Source: Ilumatobacteraceae bacterium (GTDB lineage Bacteria; Actinomycetota; Acidimicrobiia; Acidimicrobiales; Ilumatobacteraceae). Taken from it: a DNA stretch of 64,000 nucleotides. The position numbers and the translations under genes are program-made. Shown here piece by piece: positions 29,350 to 39,177 of the stretch (within the stretch, counting starts at the first letter, position 1; each line of letters begins with the position of its first letter). Location of the stretch: the NCBI GenBank assembly GCA_022843125.1, contig JALHOG010000019.1, forward strand, positions 1-64,000. Direction: 5' to 3'. A model generated the notes under the pieces. That model did not search any database, was not told the origin of the DNA, and saw only the letters and a list, made by a program, of their open reading frames with translations.

Positions 29350-30510
29350 TCAGACCGCGGAGAGTGCCTGGGCGAGGTCGGCGACGAGGTCGCTGCTGTG
29401 CTCGATGCCGACGCTCAACCGCAGGAGGTTGGCCGGTACCTCGAGGGGCGAACCGGCCGCCGAGGCGTGGGTCATCGCACCGGGGTGCTCGATCAGGCTC
29501 TCCACCGCGCCCAACGACTCGGCCAGGGTGAACAGCGTGGTCGCGGCGGCGATGCGTCGGGCGGCCGCTTCGCCGCCCTGCACGGTGAAGCTGACCATGC
29601 CGCCGTAGTCACGCATCTGCTTGGCGGCCGCGGCGTGGCCCGGATGATCGGGGAGCTGGGGGTAGAGCACCCGCTCGACCGCCTCGTGGCCGGTGAGCAG
29701 GTCGACGATCGCTCTGGCGTTCTCGCAGTGGCGATCCATCCGCACACCGAGCGTCTTGGCGCCGCGCAGCACGAGGTAGCAGTCGAACGGCGACGGGACT
29801 GCTCCGGCTGCGTTCTGGGTGAACCGGAGCCGTCCGGCGAGCTCGTCGTCGTCGACCGCCAGGAACCCGCCGACCACGTCGCTGTGCCCGCCGAGGTACT
29901 TCGTCGCGGAATGGACGACGATGTCGGCCCCGAGCGTGATCGGCTGCTGGAGATACGGCGTGGCGAACGTGTTGTCGACCACGACGAGTGCACCGCGCTC
30001 ACGGGCGATCGTCGCGACCGCCTCGATGTCGAAGCACGTGAGCAGCGGGTTGGTGGGCGTTTCGAGCCACACCATGCCGGTGTCGTCGGGCCAGTTGTCG
30101 CGCAGCGAGTCGAGGTCACCGAGATCGACGGCCGACCATGGGAACCCGAGCGGCGACCACACCTTGGAGATCAGCCGGAACGTGCCGCCGTACGCGTCGT
30201 TGCCGAGCAGGATCCGCTGGCCCTGGCGGAGCAGGCGCAACACATTGTCCTCCGCTGCGAGGCCGCTCGCGAATGCGAGCCCGTGACGCGCCTGTTCGAG
30301 CGCGGCGATCTGGGTCTCGACCGCGGTGCGCGTCGGGTTGCCCGAGCGCGAGTACTCGTACCCCTGGTGGACGCCGACCTCGCTCTGGGCGAACGTGGTC
30401 GCCAACGAGATCGGCGGCACGACGGCGCCGGTCGCCGGATCGGGCTCCTGCCCTGCGTGGATGGCGAGCGTCTCGAATGCCCAACCCACCTGCTGTTCCT
30501 CTTCGCCCAT
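29350..30510 (-). CDS. metB: Cystathionine gamma-synthase/lyase family PLP enzyme
   Basis: FETLAIHAGQEPDPATGAVVPPISLATTFAQ; VHSATKYLGGHSDVVGG; GAVESLIEHPGAMTH. Confidence 0.93.
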   Translation of the reverse strand: MGEEEQQVGWAFETLAIHAGQEPDPATGAVVPPISLATTFAQSEVGVHQGYEYSRSGNPTRTAVETQIAALEQARHGLAFASGLAAEDNVLRLLRQGQRILLGNDAYGGTFRLISKVWSPLGFPWSAVDLGDLDSLRDNWPDDTGMVWLETPTNPLLTCFDIEAVATIARERGALVVVDNTFATPYLQQPITLGADIVVHSATKYLGGHSDVVGGFLAVDDDELAGRLRFTQNAAGAVPSPFDCYLVLRGAKTLGVRMDRHCENARAIVDLLTGHEAVERVLYPQLPDHPGHAAAAKQMRDYGGMVSFTVQGGEAAARRIAAATTLFTLAESLGAVESLIEHPGAMTHASAAGSPLEVPANLLRLSVGIEHSSDLVADLAQALSAV

Positions 30511-30553
30511 GCTCAGCCCTTCCCGCTCAGTCCGTCTCGTTCAGCCGTCTCGC

Positions 30554-31951
30554 TCAGCCGTGCGCCCGTGCTTCGAAGAAGCTCAAGATGTCGGTGCGGG
30601 TCAGCACGCTCAGCGGCCGCCCGCCCGCGAGCACGAGCAGGGCCGGCGACGTGTGCAGCATGTCGAGCGCGAGCTCGAGCTTCTGACCGCCGCCGATCGT
30701 GGGGAGGCGCGGCCCCATGACCGAGTCGACCGGCAGGTCCATCACCGCCGGATCCTTGGCGATCGCCTCCATCAGTTCGAGCTCGTCGACCGAGCCGGCC
30801 ACCTCGGCGGCCGCGAACGGCGGCGTGTTCTTGCAGACCGGCAGCTGGCTGATGCCGTTGGCGCGCATCCGCTCGATCGCGATGCGGACGGTCTCGGCCG
30901 GGTTGACGTAGATCAGACCGGCCTGATCCTCGGCGCGGGCGTCGAGGACGGCGGCGATGCACTCGGTGCACTCGACGAGGAAACCGAAGTTCGCCATCCA
31001 CGCATCGTCGAACACGCGCGACAGGTACCCGCGTCCCGAGTCGGGGTTGAGGACCACGACGATGTCGTCGGGCTGGGCGTCGCGGGCCACCTTGATCGCG
31101 GCGGCCACCGCCAGGCCGCCCGAACCACCGATCAGGATGCCCTCGGTGCGGCTGATGCGGCGTGCGGTGAGGAAGCTGTGCTCGTCACTGACCGCGATGA
31201 CGTCGTCGTACAGGTCGGGGTCCCAGGCCGCAGGGAAGAAGTCTTCGCCGACGCCCTCGACGAGGTACGGCCGGCCCGATCCGCCCGAGAACACCGACCC
31301 TTCCGGGTCGGCCGCGATGATCCGGATGGCGGGGTTCTGCTCCTTCAGGAAACGCGCGGTGCCGGTCAGGGTCCCGCAGGTGCCTGCACCCGCGACGAAG
31401 TGGGTGATCCGCCCGGCCGTCTGCTCCCAGATCTCCGGACCCGTCGTCTTGGTGTGGGCGAGCGGGTTGTTCGGGTTGGCGTACTGGTTGGGCCGGAAGG
31501 CGTTGCGCTCGACCGTGAGTCGGGCAGCCACGCTGTAGTAGCTCTGCGGGTCGTCGGGCGGGACGGCGACCGGGCACACGACGACCTCCGCGCCGTACGC
31601 CTTGAGGAGCGACACCTTCTCCGGCGCGACCTTGTCGGTCATCACGAACACGCAGCTGTACCCGCGCTGCGCAGCGACGATGGCGAGCCCGACGCCAGTG
31701 TTGCCGCTCGTGGGCTCGACGATCGTGCCGCCCGGCTTCAGCAGCCCGTCGCGCTCGGCGGCGAGGATCATCTCGAGTGCCGGACGATCCTTGGCGGACC
31801 CACCGGGGTTGGTGGTCTCCATCTTCATCGCCAGGACGGCAGGGATGTCCTCGAGCTCCATCGTGCGCTTCATCCGCACGAGCGGTGTGTGGCCGATCAA
31901 CTCCACCACCGAATCGGCGATCGAGGTGCCGGCGAGGCGAGGGTCGACCAT
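30554..31951 (-). CDS. Cystathionine beta-synthase with C-terminal CBS domains
   Basis: IGHTPLVRMKRTME...NPGGSAKDRPALEMI...PTSGNTGVGLAIVA...GAGTCGTLTG; CBS-pair C-terminus. Confidence 0.93.
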   Translation of the reverse strand: MVDPRLAGTSIADSVVELIGHTPLVRMKRTMELEDIPAVLAMKMETTNPGGSAKDRPALEMILAAERDGLLKPGGTIVEPTSGNTGVGLAIVAAQRGYSCVFVMTDKVAPEKVSLLKAYGAEVVVCPVAVPPDDPQSYYSVAARLTVERNAFRPNQYANPNNPLAHTKTTGPEIWEQTAGRITHFVAGAGTCGTLTGTARFLKEQNPAIRIIAADPEGSVFSGGSGRPYLVEGVGEDFFPAAWDPDLYDDVIAVSDEHSFLTARRISRTEGILIGGSGGLAVAAAIKVARDAQPDDIVVVLNPDSGRGYLSRVFDDAWMANFGFLVECTECIAAVLDARAEDQAGLIYVNPAETVRIAIERMRANGISQLPVCKNTPPFAAAEVAGSVDELELMEAIAKDPAVMDLPVDSVMGPRLPTIGGGQKLELALDMLHTSPALLVLAGGRPLSVLTRTDILSFFEARAHG

Positions 31952-32002
31952 CCCGCCGAGCGTAACCAGCTTCCGAGCGACCCATCCCGGCGGGAGCGCC
32001 CC

Positions 32003-32052
32003 AGCCGACGATCAGCCGACGATCAGTCGACGATCAGCCGACGATCAGCCGG
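32003..32052. repeat. Tandem 11-bp repeat (agccgacgatc), four copies plus partial
   Basis: agccgacgatc agccgacgatc agtcgacgatc agccgacgatc agccgg; runs through the stop codon of the next minus-strand gene. Confidence 0.9.
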
Positions 32053-34429
32053 TGAGATCGAGCTCCCACACGACGTTCTCCCCGAAGTCGGTCCCGCTCA
32101 CGTACAGGACGTCGTCCAGCAACTCGGCGTCGTCAACCGAGCGGGCGAGGCTCGGCGGGACGCCGTCGAGCCTGAGCCGGACGGTCGAGCCGGAGGGATC
32201 GAGCTCCCACACCGCGAGCTCCAGCGCTCCGAGTGTGTTCACCGAGCCGACGAGCAGCGTGCGGTCGGGCGCTGTGATCGCCCGGACGATGCGGCTGCGG
32301 GCCGGGTCGTCGATCTGGATCTGCGTGCTGACGAAGGTGGTCCCGTCCGTCGTGCGGTGACGCCACCACGTCCGGTCTTCCTGGGTGACGATCACGACAC
32401 CCGTGTCGTCGACGCTGACGCTGCGGATCGAGACGTCGGCCGCCTCGGTGGGGAGCGTGGCGAGCGTCCACGCCGCGCCCGGGGGGCGGGTGAGGACCAC
32501 GGGGGTGGAGCGGCCGGACTGCAACCGCCCGCCGGTGGCGACGACCAACCCGTCGTTGGTCGCCACGACCCGGTCGAGCCACACCTGCTCACCCTCCAGC
32601 GGCGGCGTCGGCTCCTCGGTCCAGGCGCCGTCGACCTCGCTCACGATCGCCGGGGTTGAGACCGTGCTGCCGGTGGAGGAGCGAGCCGATCGGTTCCCGA
32701 CGGCAACGAAGCTGTCGGCGGTCGCCGTCGCGTCGCGCAGGTAATCACCGCCCGGCCCGGTGAGGATCAGCTCACCTTCGACCCACGGGCCACCGTTGTC
32801 GCTGGTGAGGATCCGGGTCCCTCCAATCGGGCCGTTGCGCTGGTCCTCCGGATCGTCGTCGGAGCGGATCGCGATCTGCCTTGCGCCGGCGGCGGCGAGC
32901 GCGTCGGACTCGAGCGGGATGTCGTCCTGGTTCGCGATCCGCCAACTCCCGTCGCGTCGGATGCCCCACTGCTCGATCGGTCCGTATGTGATGCCACCCT
33001 CGACCGGGCGGACCGCAGGATAGGCGCGCGTCAGCGCAGCGACCTCGTCGCCGACGAGCTCCAACTCGGTCGACGCAGGGACCGCTCCCACCGGCCGGCG
33101 TGGATCTTCCACGACCGTCCAGGTGTCGTCGCCGTCGTGGACGGCGAGGCGGAACGACCGCTCGGCCGACCCGACGACCGCCAGGCGGCCGTCGAGCACG
33201 AACGGGCGGGCGGTCCCGAAGCGCTCGTTCGGCAGCTCCGGCGCCGGGACGGAGGTGCCGTTCCCGTCGGCGTCGACCCGCGCCACCTCCACCCGGAGAT
33301 CCTGGATCCCGACCGCGAACCCGTCGCCGTCGACGGCGACCCTTCCGGCACCGGCCTCGGGCACCGGAGCAGGGTCGCCCGCGGCGCCGGTGAGCGTGAG
33401 CGGGATCGCTCGCCAGGTTCGGCCGTCGGTGGAGGTGACGAGATCGGTCGGGTCGGGCCCGATGCCGTCTGCGGTCGCGACGAACCCGTCGAGCGTCAGC
33501 GCCGGTGCACCGATCGCGCTGTATGCCCCGAGTCCGGCCACGGTCGTGTCGAACGTGGTGCCCGAGTCGTCCGACCGCCAGATGCGCCCGCGGGCCTCGC
33601 CATCGACGACCTCGCCGCCCGCGAGGAGCACGGTGGTCCCGCTTGCGACGATGCCGGTGACGAACGGATCGATCGAGTCGGTCGTGACCTGCTCGACGCC
33701 CCACCCGTCGGCATTCTCCAGATACGTGACGATGTCACTGCCGAGTGGCGTCGCCACGATCGCGGCGACGATCGCACGGCCCGACACGAACGTGACGTCG
33801 AGCGCGGTGGCGGCGCCGTCGGCGACGATCTCGGCGGCCGCGAACGTCGCCCCGCGATCGCGTGATTGCCAGATCGCTGCTCGCGGCACGCCGGTCGTGT
33901 CGAGGACCGTGCCGGCCACGACGACCCGGTCGCCGTCGGCGCCGATGCCGTACGCAGCCGACTCGGTGGCATCAGCGTGGTCGAGGACGACGGTGTTGAC
34001 GCTGAACGACGGCCCGTCGGCCCGGACGAGGTGCGCGGTGGCGGCGAACGGTGTGCCGGGGTCGGGTCGCGTCGAGCCGGCGAGGATGGCGACGCCGGGC
34101 GACGCATCCGACGCCGCGATGACCGCCAGATCGTTGATCGTCTCGACCGGGGTCTTCGGCGCCCGGCTGGGGATCGCCGACCGACGCATCCCGATCGCGG
34201 CGGCGTCGCTCGTCGGCGGGCTGCTGGGCGGCGCCGGTTCGGTGTCCGACGAGCTGGGCTCAGACGTGCTCTCGATCGTGACAGCGGTGATCGACGCGTC
34301 GGGAGGTTCGGCGGTTCTCCCGGCCGTCGACCCGTCGTCGCTCGACGAGCACGCAGCAACGAGGAGCGAGGTGGCGACGACGAGGGCGAGAGCCCGTCGC
34401 TGCGCGTGATGATCGGTTCCCGCGAACAC
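32045..34429 (-). CDS. Large lipoprotein with beta-propeller/sialidase-like repeats
   Basis: Lipobox LLVAACSSS; repeated GTTFDTTVAGLGAYS / WQSRDRGATFAAAEIVADG-type Asp-box-like blades. Confidence 0.7.
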   Translation of the reverse strand: MFAGTDHHAQRRALALVVATSLLVAACSSSDDGSTAGRTAEPPDASITAVTIESTSEPSSSDTEPAPPSSPPTSDAAAIGMRRSAIPSRAPKTPVETINDLAVIAASDASPGVAILAGSTRPDPGTPFAATAHLVRADGPSFSVNTVVLDHADATESAAYGIGADGDRVVVAGTVLDTTGVPRAAIWQSRDRGATFAAAEIVADGAATALDVTFVSGRAIVAAIVATPLGSDIVTYLENADGWGVEQVTTDSIDPFVTGIVASGTTVLLAGGEVVDGEARGRIWRSDDSGTTFDTTVAGLGAYSAIGAPALTLDGFVATADGIGPDPTDLVTSTDGRTWRAIPLTLTGAAGDPAPVPEAGAGRVAVDGDGFAVGIQDLRVEVARVDADGNGTSVPAPELPNERFGTARPFVLDGRLAVVGSAERSFRLAVHDGDDTWTVVEDPRRPVGAVPASTELELVGDEVAALTRAYPAVRPVEGGITYGPIEQWGIRRDGSWRIANQDDIPLESDALAAAGARQIAIRSDDDPEDQRNGPIGGTRILTSDNGGPWVEGELILTGPGGDYLRDATATADSFVAVGNRSARSSTGSTVSTPAIVSEVDGAWTEEPTPPLEGEQVWLDRVVATNDGLVVATGGRLQSGRSTPVVLTRPPGAAWTLATLPTEAADVSIRSVSVDDTGVVIVTQEDRTWWRHRTTDGTTFVSTQIQIDDPARSRIVRAITAPDRTLLVGSVNTLGALELAVWELDPSGSTVRLRLDGVPPSLARSVDDAELLDDVLYVSGTDFGENVVWELDLTG

Positions 34430-34527
34430 GGGTGCATTCTGCTCGTGCGCAGCGCTGTCGGCCAGGGGGAGCAGTCCCCCGAGGACGCTGCGCCGGAGGT
34501 ACGGGGTCGGATAGGTTGGTGACCTTG

Positions 34528-34965
34528 ATGGTCGCCGATCTCGAACGTTCGATCCTGCAACGACTCGATGCCGTCGACCTCCGGTACACCACGGGGCGGC
34601 GAGCGATCGTCGACGGCCTCCGCAAGGCGAACGGGCCGGTCACGTTGCCCGAACTGCTGCAGCTCGTGCCCGATCTGGCCCAGAGCTCGGCCTACCGGAA
34701 CCTCGCCCTCATGGAGGAGGCCGGCGTGGTGCGCCGGCTGGTGCACAGCAACGACCATGCCCGGTACGAGTTGGCGGAGGCGCTCACCGAGCACCACCAC
34801 CATCTCATCTGCGACTCGTGCGGCATCGTCCGCGACGTCCAGTTCGATGCTCGGCTCGAGCGCACGCTCGACAAGGCGTTCGACGAGGCCGCTGCGTCGG
34901 AGGGTTTCACGATCGCCCGCCACGTGATCGACCTGTTCGGTACCTGTGCCGACTGCGCCGGCTGA
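34528..34965 (+). CDS. Fur family regulator, Zur-like
   Basis: RYTTGRRAIVDGLRKANGPVTLPELLQLVPDLAQSSAYRNLALMEEAGVVRR; HHHHLICDSCGIV; CADC; next to zinc ABC genes. Confidence 0.85.
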   Translation: MVADLERSILQRLDAVDLRYTTGRRAIVDGLRKANGPVTLPELLQLVPDLAQSSAYRNLALMEEAGVVRRLVHSNDHARYELAEALTEHHHHLICDSCGIVRDVQFDARLERTLDKAFDEAAASEGFTIARHVIDLFGTCADCAG

Positions 34966-34984
34966 CACCAGGTCGTCGCGCCGC

Positions 34985-35812
34985 TCAGTGTTCGTGCCGG
35001 TGGTGGTCGGCCTCGGTGTGTCGGTACTCGACGTGGTGCGGGTCGACGTCGATGAGGTCGTGGTGATCGTGGTGTGACCCGTCATCGAGCGCGATCGAGT
35101 TCCCGCCGAGGTCGAGGACGCGCCCCGCATAGGCGGTGCGCAGGTGCTCGGGGGTGAGCACAGCGGTCGGTGCGCCGCACGCCACGACACGCCCGGCGAG
35201 CAGCACGACGAAGTCGGACTCGGCGGCTTCCTCGAGGTCATGGGTGGCGACGACCACGGTGCGCCCGGCGGCGCGCTCCTCGAGTACGGCGCGTCGGATC
35301 TGTGCGGCCGACGCCATGTCGAGCCCGGCGACCGGCTCGTCGAGCAGCAGCACGTCGGCGTCTTGGACGAGGCCTTGCGCGATGAACACGCGCTGGCGCT
35401 GCCCGCCTGACATCTCCGTGAGGTGACGATCGGCGAGTTCGTCCATCTCCATGCGGTGCAGCGCCGCCGTGACCGCCTTGCGGTCGGCGGCGCGCAGGCG
35501 CCGGATCGGGCCGACGGAGGGTGTGCGGCCGAGCGATACCACCTCGCGCGCGGTCACCGGGAGTTGAGCGGCGACGTGCTGGGTCTGGAGCACGTACGCC
35601 GTGGAACGCCTCGCCTGGGACGGTGACTCGCCGTCGATCCTGACCGCACCATGGTCGGGGAGCAGGCCGGCGATGGCGTGGAGGAGGGTCGACTTCCCGG
35701 AGCCGTTCGGCCCGACGAGGGTGGTGATCCCTGGCGGAATGTCGAGCGCGTCGACCCGCAGAGCGGTGGTGGTGCCTCGTTGCACCGTGAGGTCGCGGAT
35801 CTCGATCGTCAT
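34985..35812 (-). CDS. Metal ABC transporter ATP-binding protein (ZnuC-like) with His-rich C-terminal tail
   Basis: Walker A VGPNGSGKSTLL, signature MSGGQRQRVFIAQGL, Walker B LLLDEPVAGLD; C-term GSHHDHHDLIDVDPHHVEYRHTEADHHRHEH. Confidence 0.92.
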   Translation of the reverse strand: MTIEIRDLTVQRGTTTALRVDALDIPPGITTLVGPNGSGKSTLLHAIAGLLPDHGAVRIDGESPSQARRSTAYVLQTQHVAAQLPVTAREVVSLGRTPSVGPIRRLRAADRKAVTAALHRMEMDELADRHLTEMSGGQRQRVFIAQGLVQDADVLLLDEPVAGLDMASAAQIRRAVLEERAAGRTVVVATHDLEEAAESDFVVLLAGRVVACGAPTAVLTPEHLRTAYAGRVLDLGGNSIALDDGSHHDHHDLIDVDPHHVEYRHTEADHHRHEH

Positions 35813-35880
35813 GTGGCCAATGTGGTTGTATCGGGTTGCTCGGGTTGTCGCACCGTAGCGAGCGTCCGTAGGGTAGTGCT

Positions 35881-37092
35881 ATGAGACGGATTCTCACTCT
35901 CGTAAGTGTCGTGGCGCTCGGTGTCGGCGCTGCGGCGTGTGGCTCCGACGACGATCAGGACGCGGAGGGCGCGGCTGCCACGAACACGACGGCCACTCCG
36001 GCGACCGAGCCGGCCGAGACCGCCGAGACCGCCGAGACGACGACCGGTGGCGACACCGAACCGGACGATGACGAGACGGTCACCGTGGAGGAGGAGCCGG
36101 CTCCGACCACCACCGCGGCACCGCCGGCCGAGCGGGCCACGATCGTCGTGACCACGAACATCCTCGGCGATGTGGTGTCGGCCGTCGTCGGCGACCTGGC
36201 AGACGTCGAGGTGATCATGCCGCTCGGCTCCGACCCGCACGACTTCGCCCCGTCGGTCAAGCAAGCGGCGTCGATGGAAGAGGCCGACCTGCTCGTGGTG
36301 AACGGCGCGAACTTCGAAGAGGGCATGCTCGGCGTGATCGACAGCGTGGCCGACGCGGGCACGCCGGTGTTCGCCTTCGCCGACGCGATGACCCTGCTCG
36401 AAGGTGGCGCCCATGACGATCACAGCGATCACGAGGGCGAGAAGACCGAGGGCGACACCCACGATCATGATCATGATCACGCCCACGAGGACGAGAAGAC
36501 CGAGGGCGACACCCACGCGGAATCCGACGATCACGACGGCCACGACCACGGTGGGCTCGACCCCCACCTGTGGACCGATCCGGCCCGCATGACCGAGGGG
36601 GTCACCGGTCTTGCCACGGCGCTGGCTGCCGTCGAGGGGATCGATGCCGCTGCGATCGAGGCCCAGGCCGCTGCCTACGTCGCGGAGCTCGAGACGCTCG
36701 ACGCCGAGATCGAAGCGGCGCTCGCTGCGATCCCGGCCGAGAGCCGGGTGCTCGTGACCAACCACGAGGTGTTCGCCTACTTCGCCGATCGCTACGGGTT
36801 CGAGGTCGTCGGCGCCGTCGTGCCGTCGCTCACCACGAGCGCCGAGACGTCGGTGCGCGAGCTCGAAGAGCTGGCAGCGGTCATCGAGGCCGAGGGAATC
36901 CCCGCGATCTTCGCCGAGACCACCCAGTCGACCGAGCTCGCCGAAGCCCTTGCCGGCGAGGTCGGCGGTGAGGTCGCGATCGTCGAGCTCTTCACCGAGA
37001 GCCTGGGTGAGCCTGGCTCGGGCGCCGAGACCTACATTGATCTGATGCGTACGAACGCCGAGCTGATCGTCGCCGCGCTGACCGGCGCGTGA
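35881..37092 (+). CDS. Metal ABC transporter substrate-binding lipoprotein (ZnuA/AdcA-like) with His-rich loop
   Basis: Lipobox GVGAAACGS; VTTNILGDVVSAVVGDLADVEVIMPLGSDPHDFAPS; HDDHSDHEGEKTEGDTHDHDHDHAHEDEK loop. Confidence 0.95.
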   Translation: MRRILTLVSVVALGVGAAACGSDDDQDAEGAAATNTTATPATEPAETAETAETTTGGDTEPDDDETVTVEEEPAPTTTAAPPAERATIVVTTNILGDVVSAVVGDLADVEVIMPLGSDPHDFAPSVKQAASMEEADLLVVNGANFEEGMLGVIDSVADAGTPVFAFADAMTLLEGGAHDDHSDHEGEKTEGDTHDHDHDHAHEDEKTEGDTHAESDDHDGHDHGGLDPHLWTDPARMTEGVTGLATALAAVEGIDAAAIEAQAAAYVAELETLDAEIEAALAAIPAESRVLVTNHEVFAYFADRYGFEVVGAVVPSLTTSAETSVRELEELAAVIEAEGIPAIFAETTQSTELAEALAGEVGGEVAIVELFTESLGEPGSGAETYIDLMRTNAELIVAALTGA

Positions 37093-37940
37093 TCGACTAC
37101 CTCACCGACCCCTTCACGTCCACCATTGCGCAGCGCGCCCTGGTGGGCGGGTTGGTGATCGCCACGATCACCGCGCTCATCGGTACCTGGGTGATCGTGC
37201 GTGGCCTTGCCTTCCTCGGCGATGCCCTCGCCCACGGGGTGCTGCCAGGTCTGGCGATCGGGGTGCTGTGGGGGATCAACCTCACGCTCGCCGGGTTTGT
37301 CAGCGCGCTTGCGATGGTGGCAGGTGTCAACGTCGTGCATCGAACGACACGGCTGTCGGACGACACCGGCATCGGGTTGCTCTTCGTCGGCATGCTCGCC
37401 CTCGGTGTCGTGATCATCAGCCGCAACGACACGTACGCAGGTGATCTCACGTCGTTCCTGTTCGGCGACATCCTCGGTGTCACTCGCGGCGACATCGTCG
37501 TGGGCCTGGTGGCGCTGGCGATCACCATCGTCGGCCTCACCGTGGGCCACCGGTCATTCCTCGCGCTGGCGGTGAACCACGAGAAGGCGGCGGCGCTCGG
37601 GCTGCGGCCCGGGCTCGCGCACGCTGCGATGCTCGCCCTGTTGGCGATGGCTGTCGTGGTGAGCTTCCAGGTGGTGGGCACCCTGCTCGTGTTCGGCTTC
37701 CTCGTGGCGCCGGCGGCGACCGCCGTGCTCGTGGTTCGGCGCATCCCGAGGACGATGGTGGTGGCGGTGCTGTTCGCGTGGCTGTCGGTCGTGCTCGGCT
37801 TGATCGTGAGCTACCACGCTGACACTGCAACGTCGGCCACGATCGCCGGACTCGGTGTGGCGATCTTCTTCGTGGTGCTGGCGGTGGTCGAGATCCGCTC
37901 CGCGGTGACGCACCGGAGCGTCGCCCACGCCGCTCCCTGA
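37089..37940 (+). CDS. Metal ABC transporter permease (ZnuB-like)
   Basis: ABC-3 permease: AFLGDALAHGVLPGLAIGVLWG; ATGA-type overlap with SBP gene. Confidence 0.94.
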   Translation: MIDYLTDPFTSTIAQRALVGGLVIATITALIGTWVIVRGLAFLGDALAHGVLPGLAIGVLWGINLTLAGFVSALAMVAGVNVVHRTTRLSDDTGIGLLFVGMLALGVVIISRNDTYAGDLTSFLFGDILGVTRGDIVVGLVALAITIVGLTVGHRSFLALAVNHEKAAALGLRPGLAHAAMLALLAMAVVVSFQVVGTLLVFGFLVAPAATAVLVVRRIPRTMVVAVLFAWLSVVLGLIVSYHADTATSATIAGLGVAIFFVVLAVVEIRSAVTHRSVAHAAP

Positions 37941-38086
37941 CGCGCTCGAGCCGGTCAGGTGTCGCCCACGGGTACACCGCCGGTGCAGATCGCGGGTTCG
38001 GCGCGCTGTTCTCACGGGCGACGCGTGTTCTGTGCGGGCGGAGGTGAGCGTTCGGTGCGGTCGAGAGGTCGGCGCCTGTTGTGCAT

Positions 38087-38115
38087 GTGGCATGATGGTG
38101 GCATCATCGTGGCAT
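38087..38115. promoter_or_regulatory. Three 11-bp-phased direct repeats GTGGCAT(n4) immediately upstream of and overlapping the antitoxin start
   Basis: gtggcatgatg gtggcatcatc gtggcat; starts at 38087, 38098, 38109. Confidence 0.8.
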
Positions 38116-38350
38116 GGCACGGACCCGTCTGAGCACAACGGTGGACCAAGGGCTGCTCGAACATGCGCGACAGGCACGTTCGTCGGCAACCGACGCCGAA
38201 CTCATCGATGAGGCACTCGCGGCACTCCTCGCTCGCGATCGAGCGGCCGAGATCGACGCTGCCTACGCAGCGGCCTACGCCGAGCATCCCCTCGACGAGC
38301 CCGATGAGTGGGGCGACCTCGCGTCGTTCCGCGAAGCAGCCGGGCGATGA
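38114..38350 (+). CDS. Antitoxin of MazEF/PemIK-type module
   Basis: [78 protein letters not shown] overlap with MazF-like toxin. Confidence 0.85.
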   Translation: MARTRLSTTVDQGLLEHARQARSSATDAELIDEALAALLARDRAAEIDAAYAAAYAEHPLDEPDEWGDLASFREAAGR

Positions 38351-38673
38351 CCGACCTTCCGCGCCGTGGCGAGCTGTGGTGGTGCGAGCCGCCAGAGATC
38401 GGCCGCCGACCCGTCGTCGTGTTGTCGCGTGACGCTGCCATTCCGAGACTCCGTCGCGCGTTGGTGGCGCCGTGCACGACGACCATCCGAGGGCTCGCCA
38501 GCGAGGTCGTGCTCGAGCCAGGGGACGACCCTGTGCAGCGTCGAAGTGCCGTCAACCTCGATTCCGTCGAATCCGTCGCTGTCGGACTGCTCGTGGAGCG
38601 ACTCGGTCGCCTCAGCGACGGCCGCATGCGCGACATCTGCGCGGCGCTCGAGGTGGCAACCGACTGTCGATGA
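38347..38673 (+). CDS. MazF/PemK-family endoribonuclease toxin
   Basis: [44 protein letters not shown]...[10 protein letters not shown]. Confidence 0.9.
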   Translation: MTDLPRRGELWWCEPPEIGRRPVVVLSRDAAIPRLRRALVAPCTTTIRGLASEVVLEPGDDPVQRRSAVNLDSVESVAVGLLVERLGRLSDGRMRDICAALEVATDCR

Positions 38674-38753
38674 TCCCGGTCGTGTGGTCGACCGGCAGAC
38701 GATCCCGTGGAGCGAGCGTCTCCTCATGGGCACCGGATCGCCGAAACGAGCGA

Positions 38754-38809
38754 CGCAGAACAACGGACGACCCTCCCTGGTGGCGGCACACCGATCGGCG
38801 CTTCGGCGC
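38754..38809. repeat. Intergenic palindromic element, copy 1 (CAGAAC-N29-CCGATCGGCGCTTCGG)
   Basis: cagaac at 38756, ccgatcgg at 38791. Confidence 0.65.
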
Positions 38810-38925
38810 TCGCGTGTTCGGATTGCGGGTCTGGGCCGACAGCGTGTCACGGGGCCGCACGTCTCCAGGGGACTGACTGACCAGGCGGTGTTGACAACTG
38901 TTGATAGCACTTGCAGACTGAGACG

Positions 38926-39177
38926 GTGAGTCGCAACACGATGAGCTTCGCCCTTCCCGAGTCATTGCGTGAGTACATCGATGCTCGAGTGCGTGACGGC
39001 AGCTACGGCAACACCAGCGAGTACCTGCGCGACCTCATCCGGCGCGATCAACACGAGCAGGCAGCGAAGCGCCTGCGCGATCTGATCGCCGACGGGCTCG
39101 CCTCCGGCGACGGACGAGTGGTCACCGATGACGTGATTGCCTCGCTCCGCGGCCAGGCGCTCGGTTCTGACGCGTGA
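38926..39177 (+). CDS. ParD-like CopG/RHH antitoxin
   Basis: MSFALPESLREYIDARVRDGSYGNTSEYLRDLIRRDQ; GTG 38926 or ATG 38941 start. Confidence 0.92.
   Translation: MSRNTMSFALPESLREYIDARVRDGSYGNTSEYLRDLIRRDQHEQAAKRLRDLIADGLASGDGRVVTDDVIASLRGQALGSDA

Noticed and set aside
29398-32659. Long plus-strand ORFs (440 and 777 aa)
   Set aside because: Antisense to metB, CBS and the lipoprotein gene; composition of shadow ORFs
35815-35880. Zur box between the ZnuC-like and ZnuA-like genes
   Set aside because: Only repeated gggttg units and a weak ccacattggccacat partial dyad; not convincing as a Zur site
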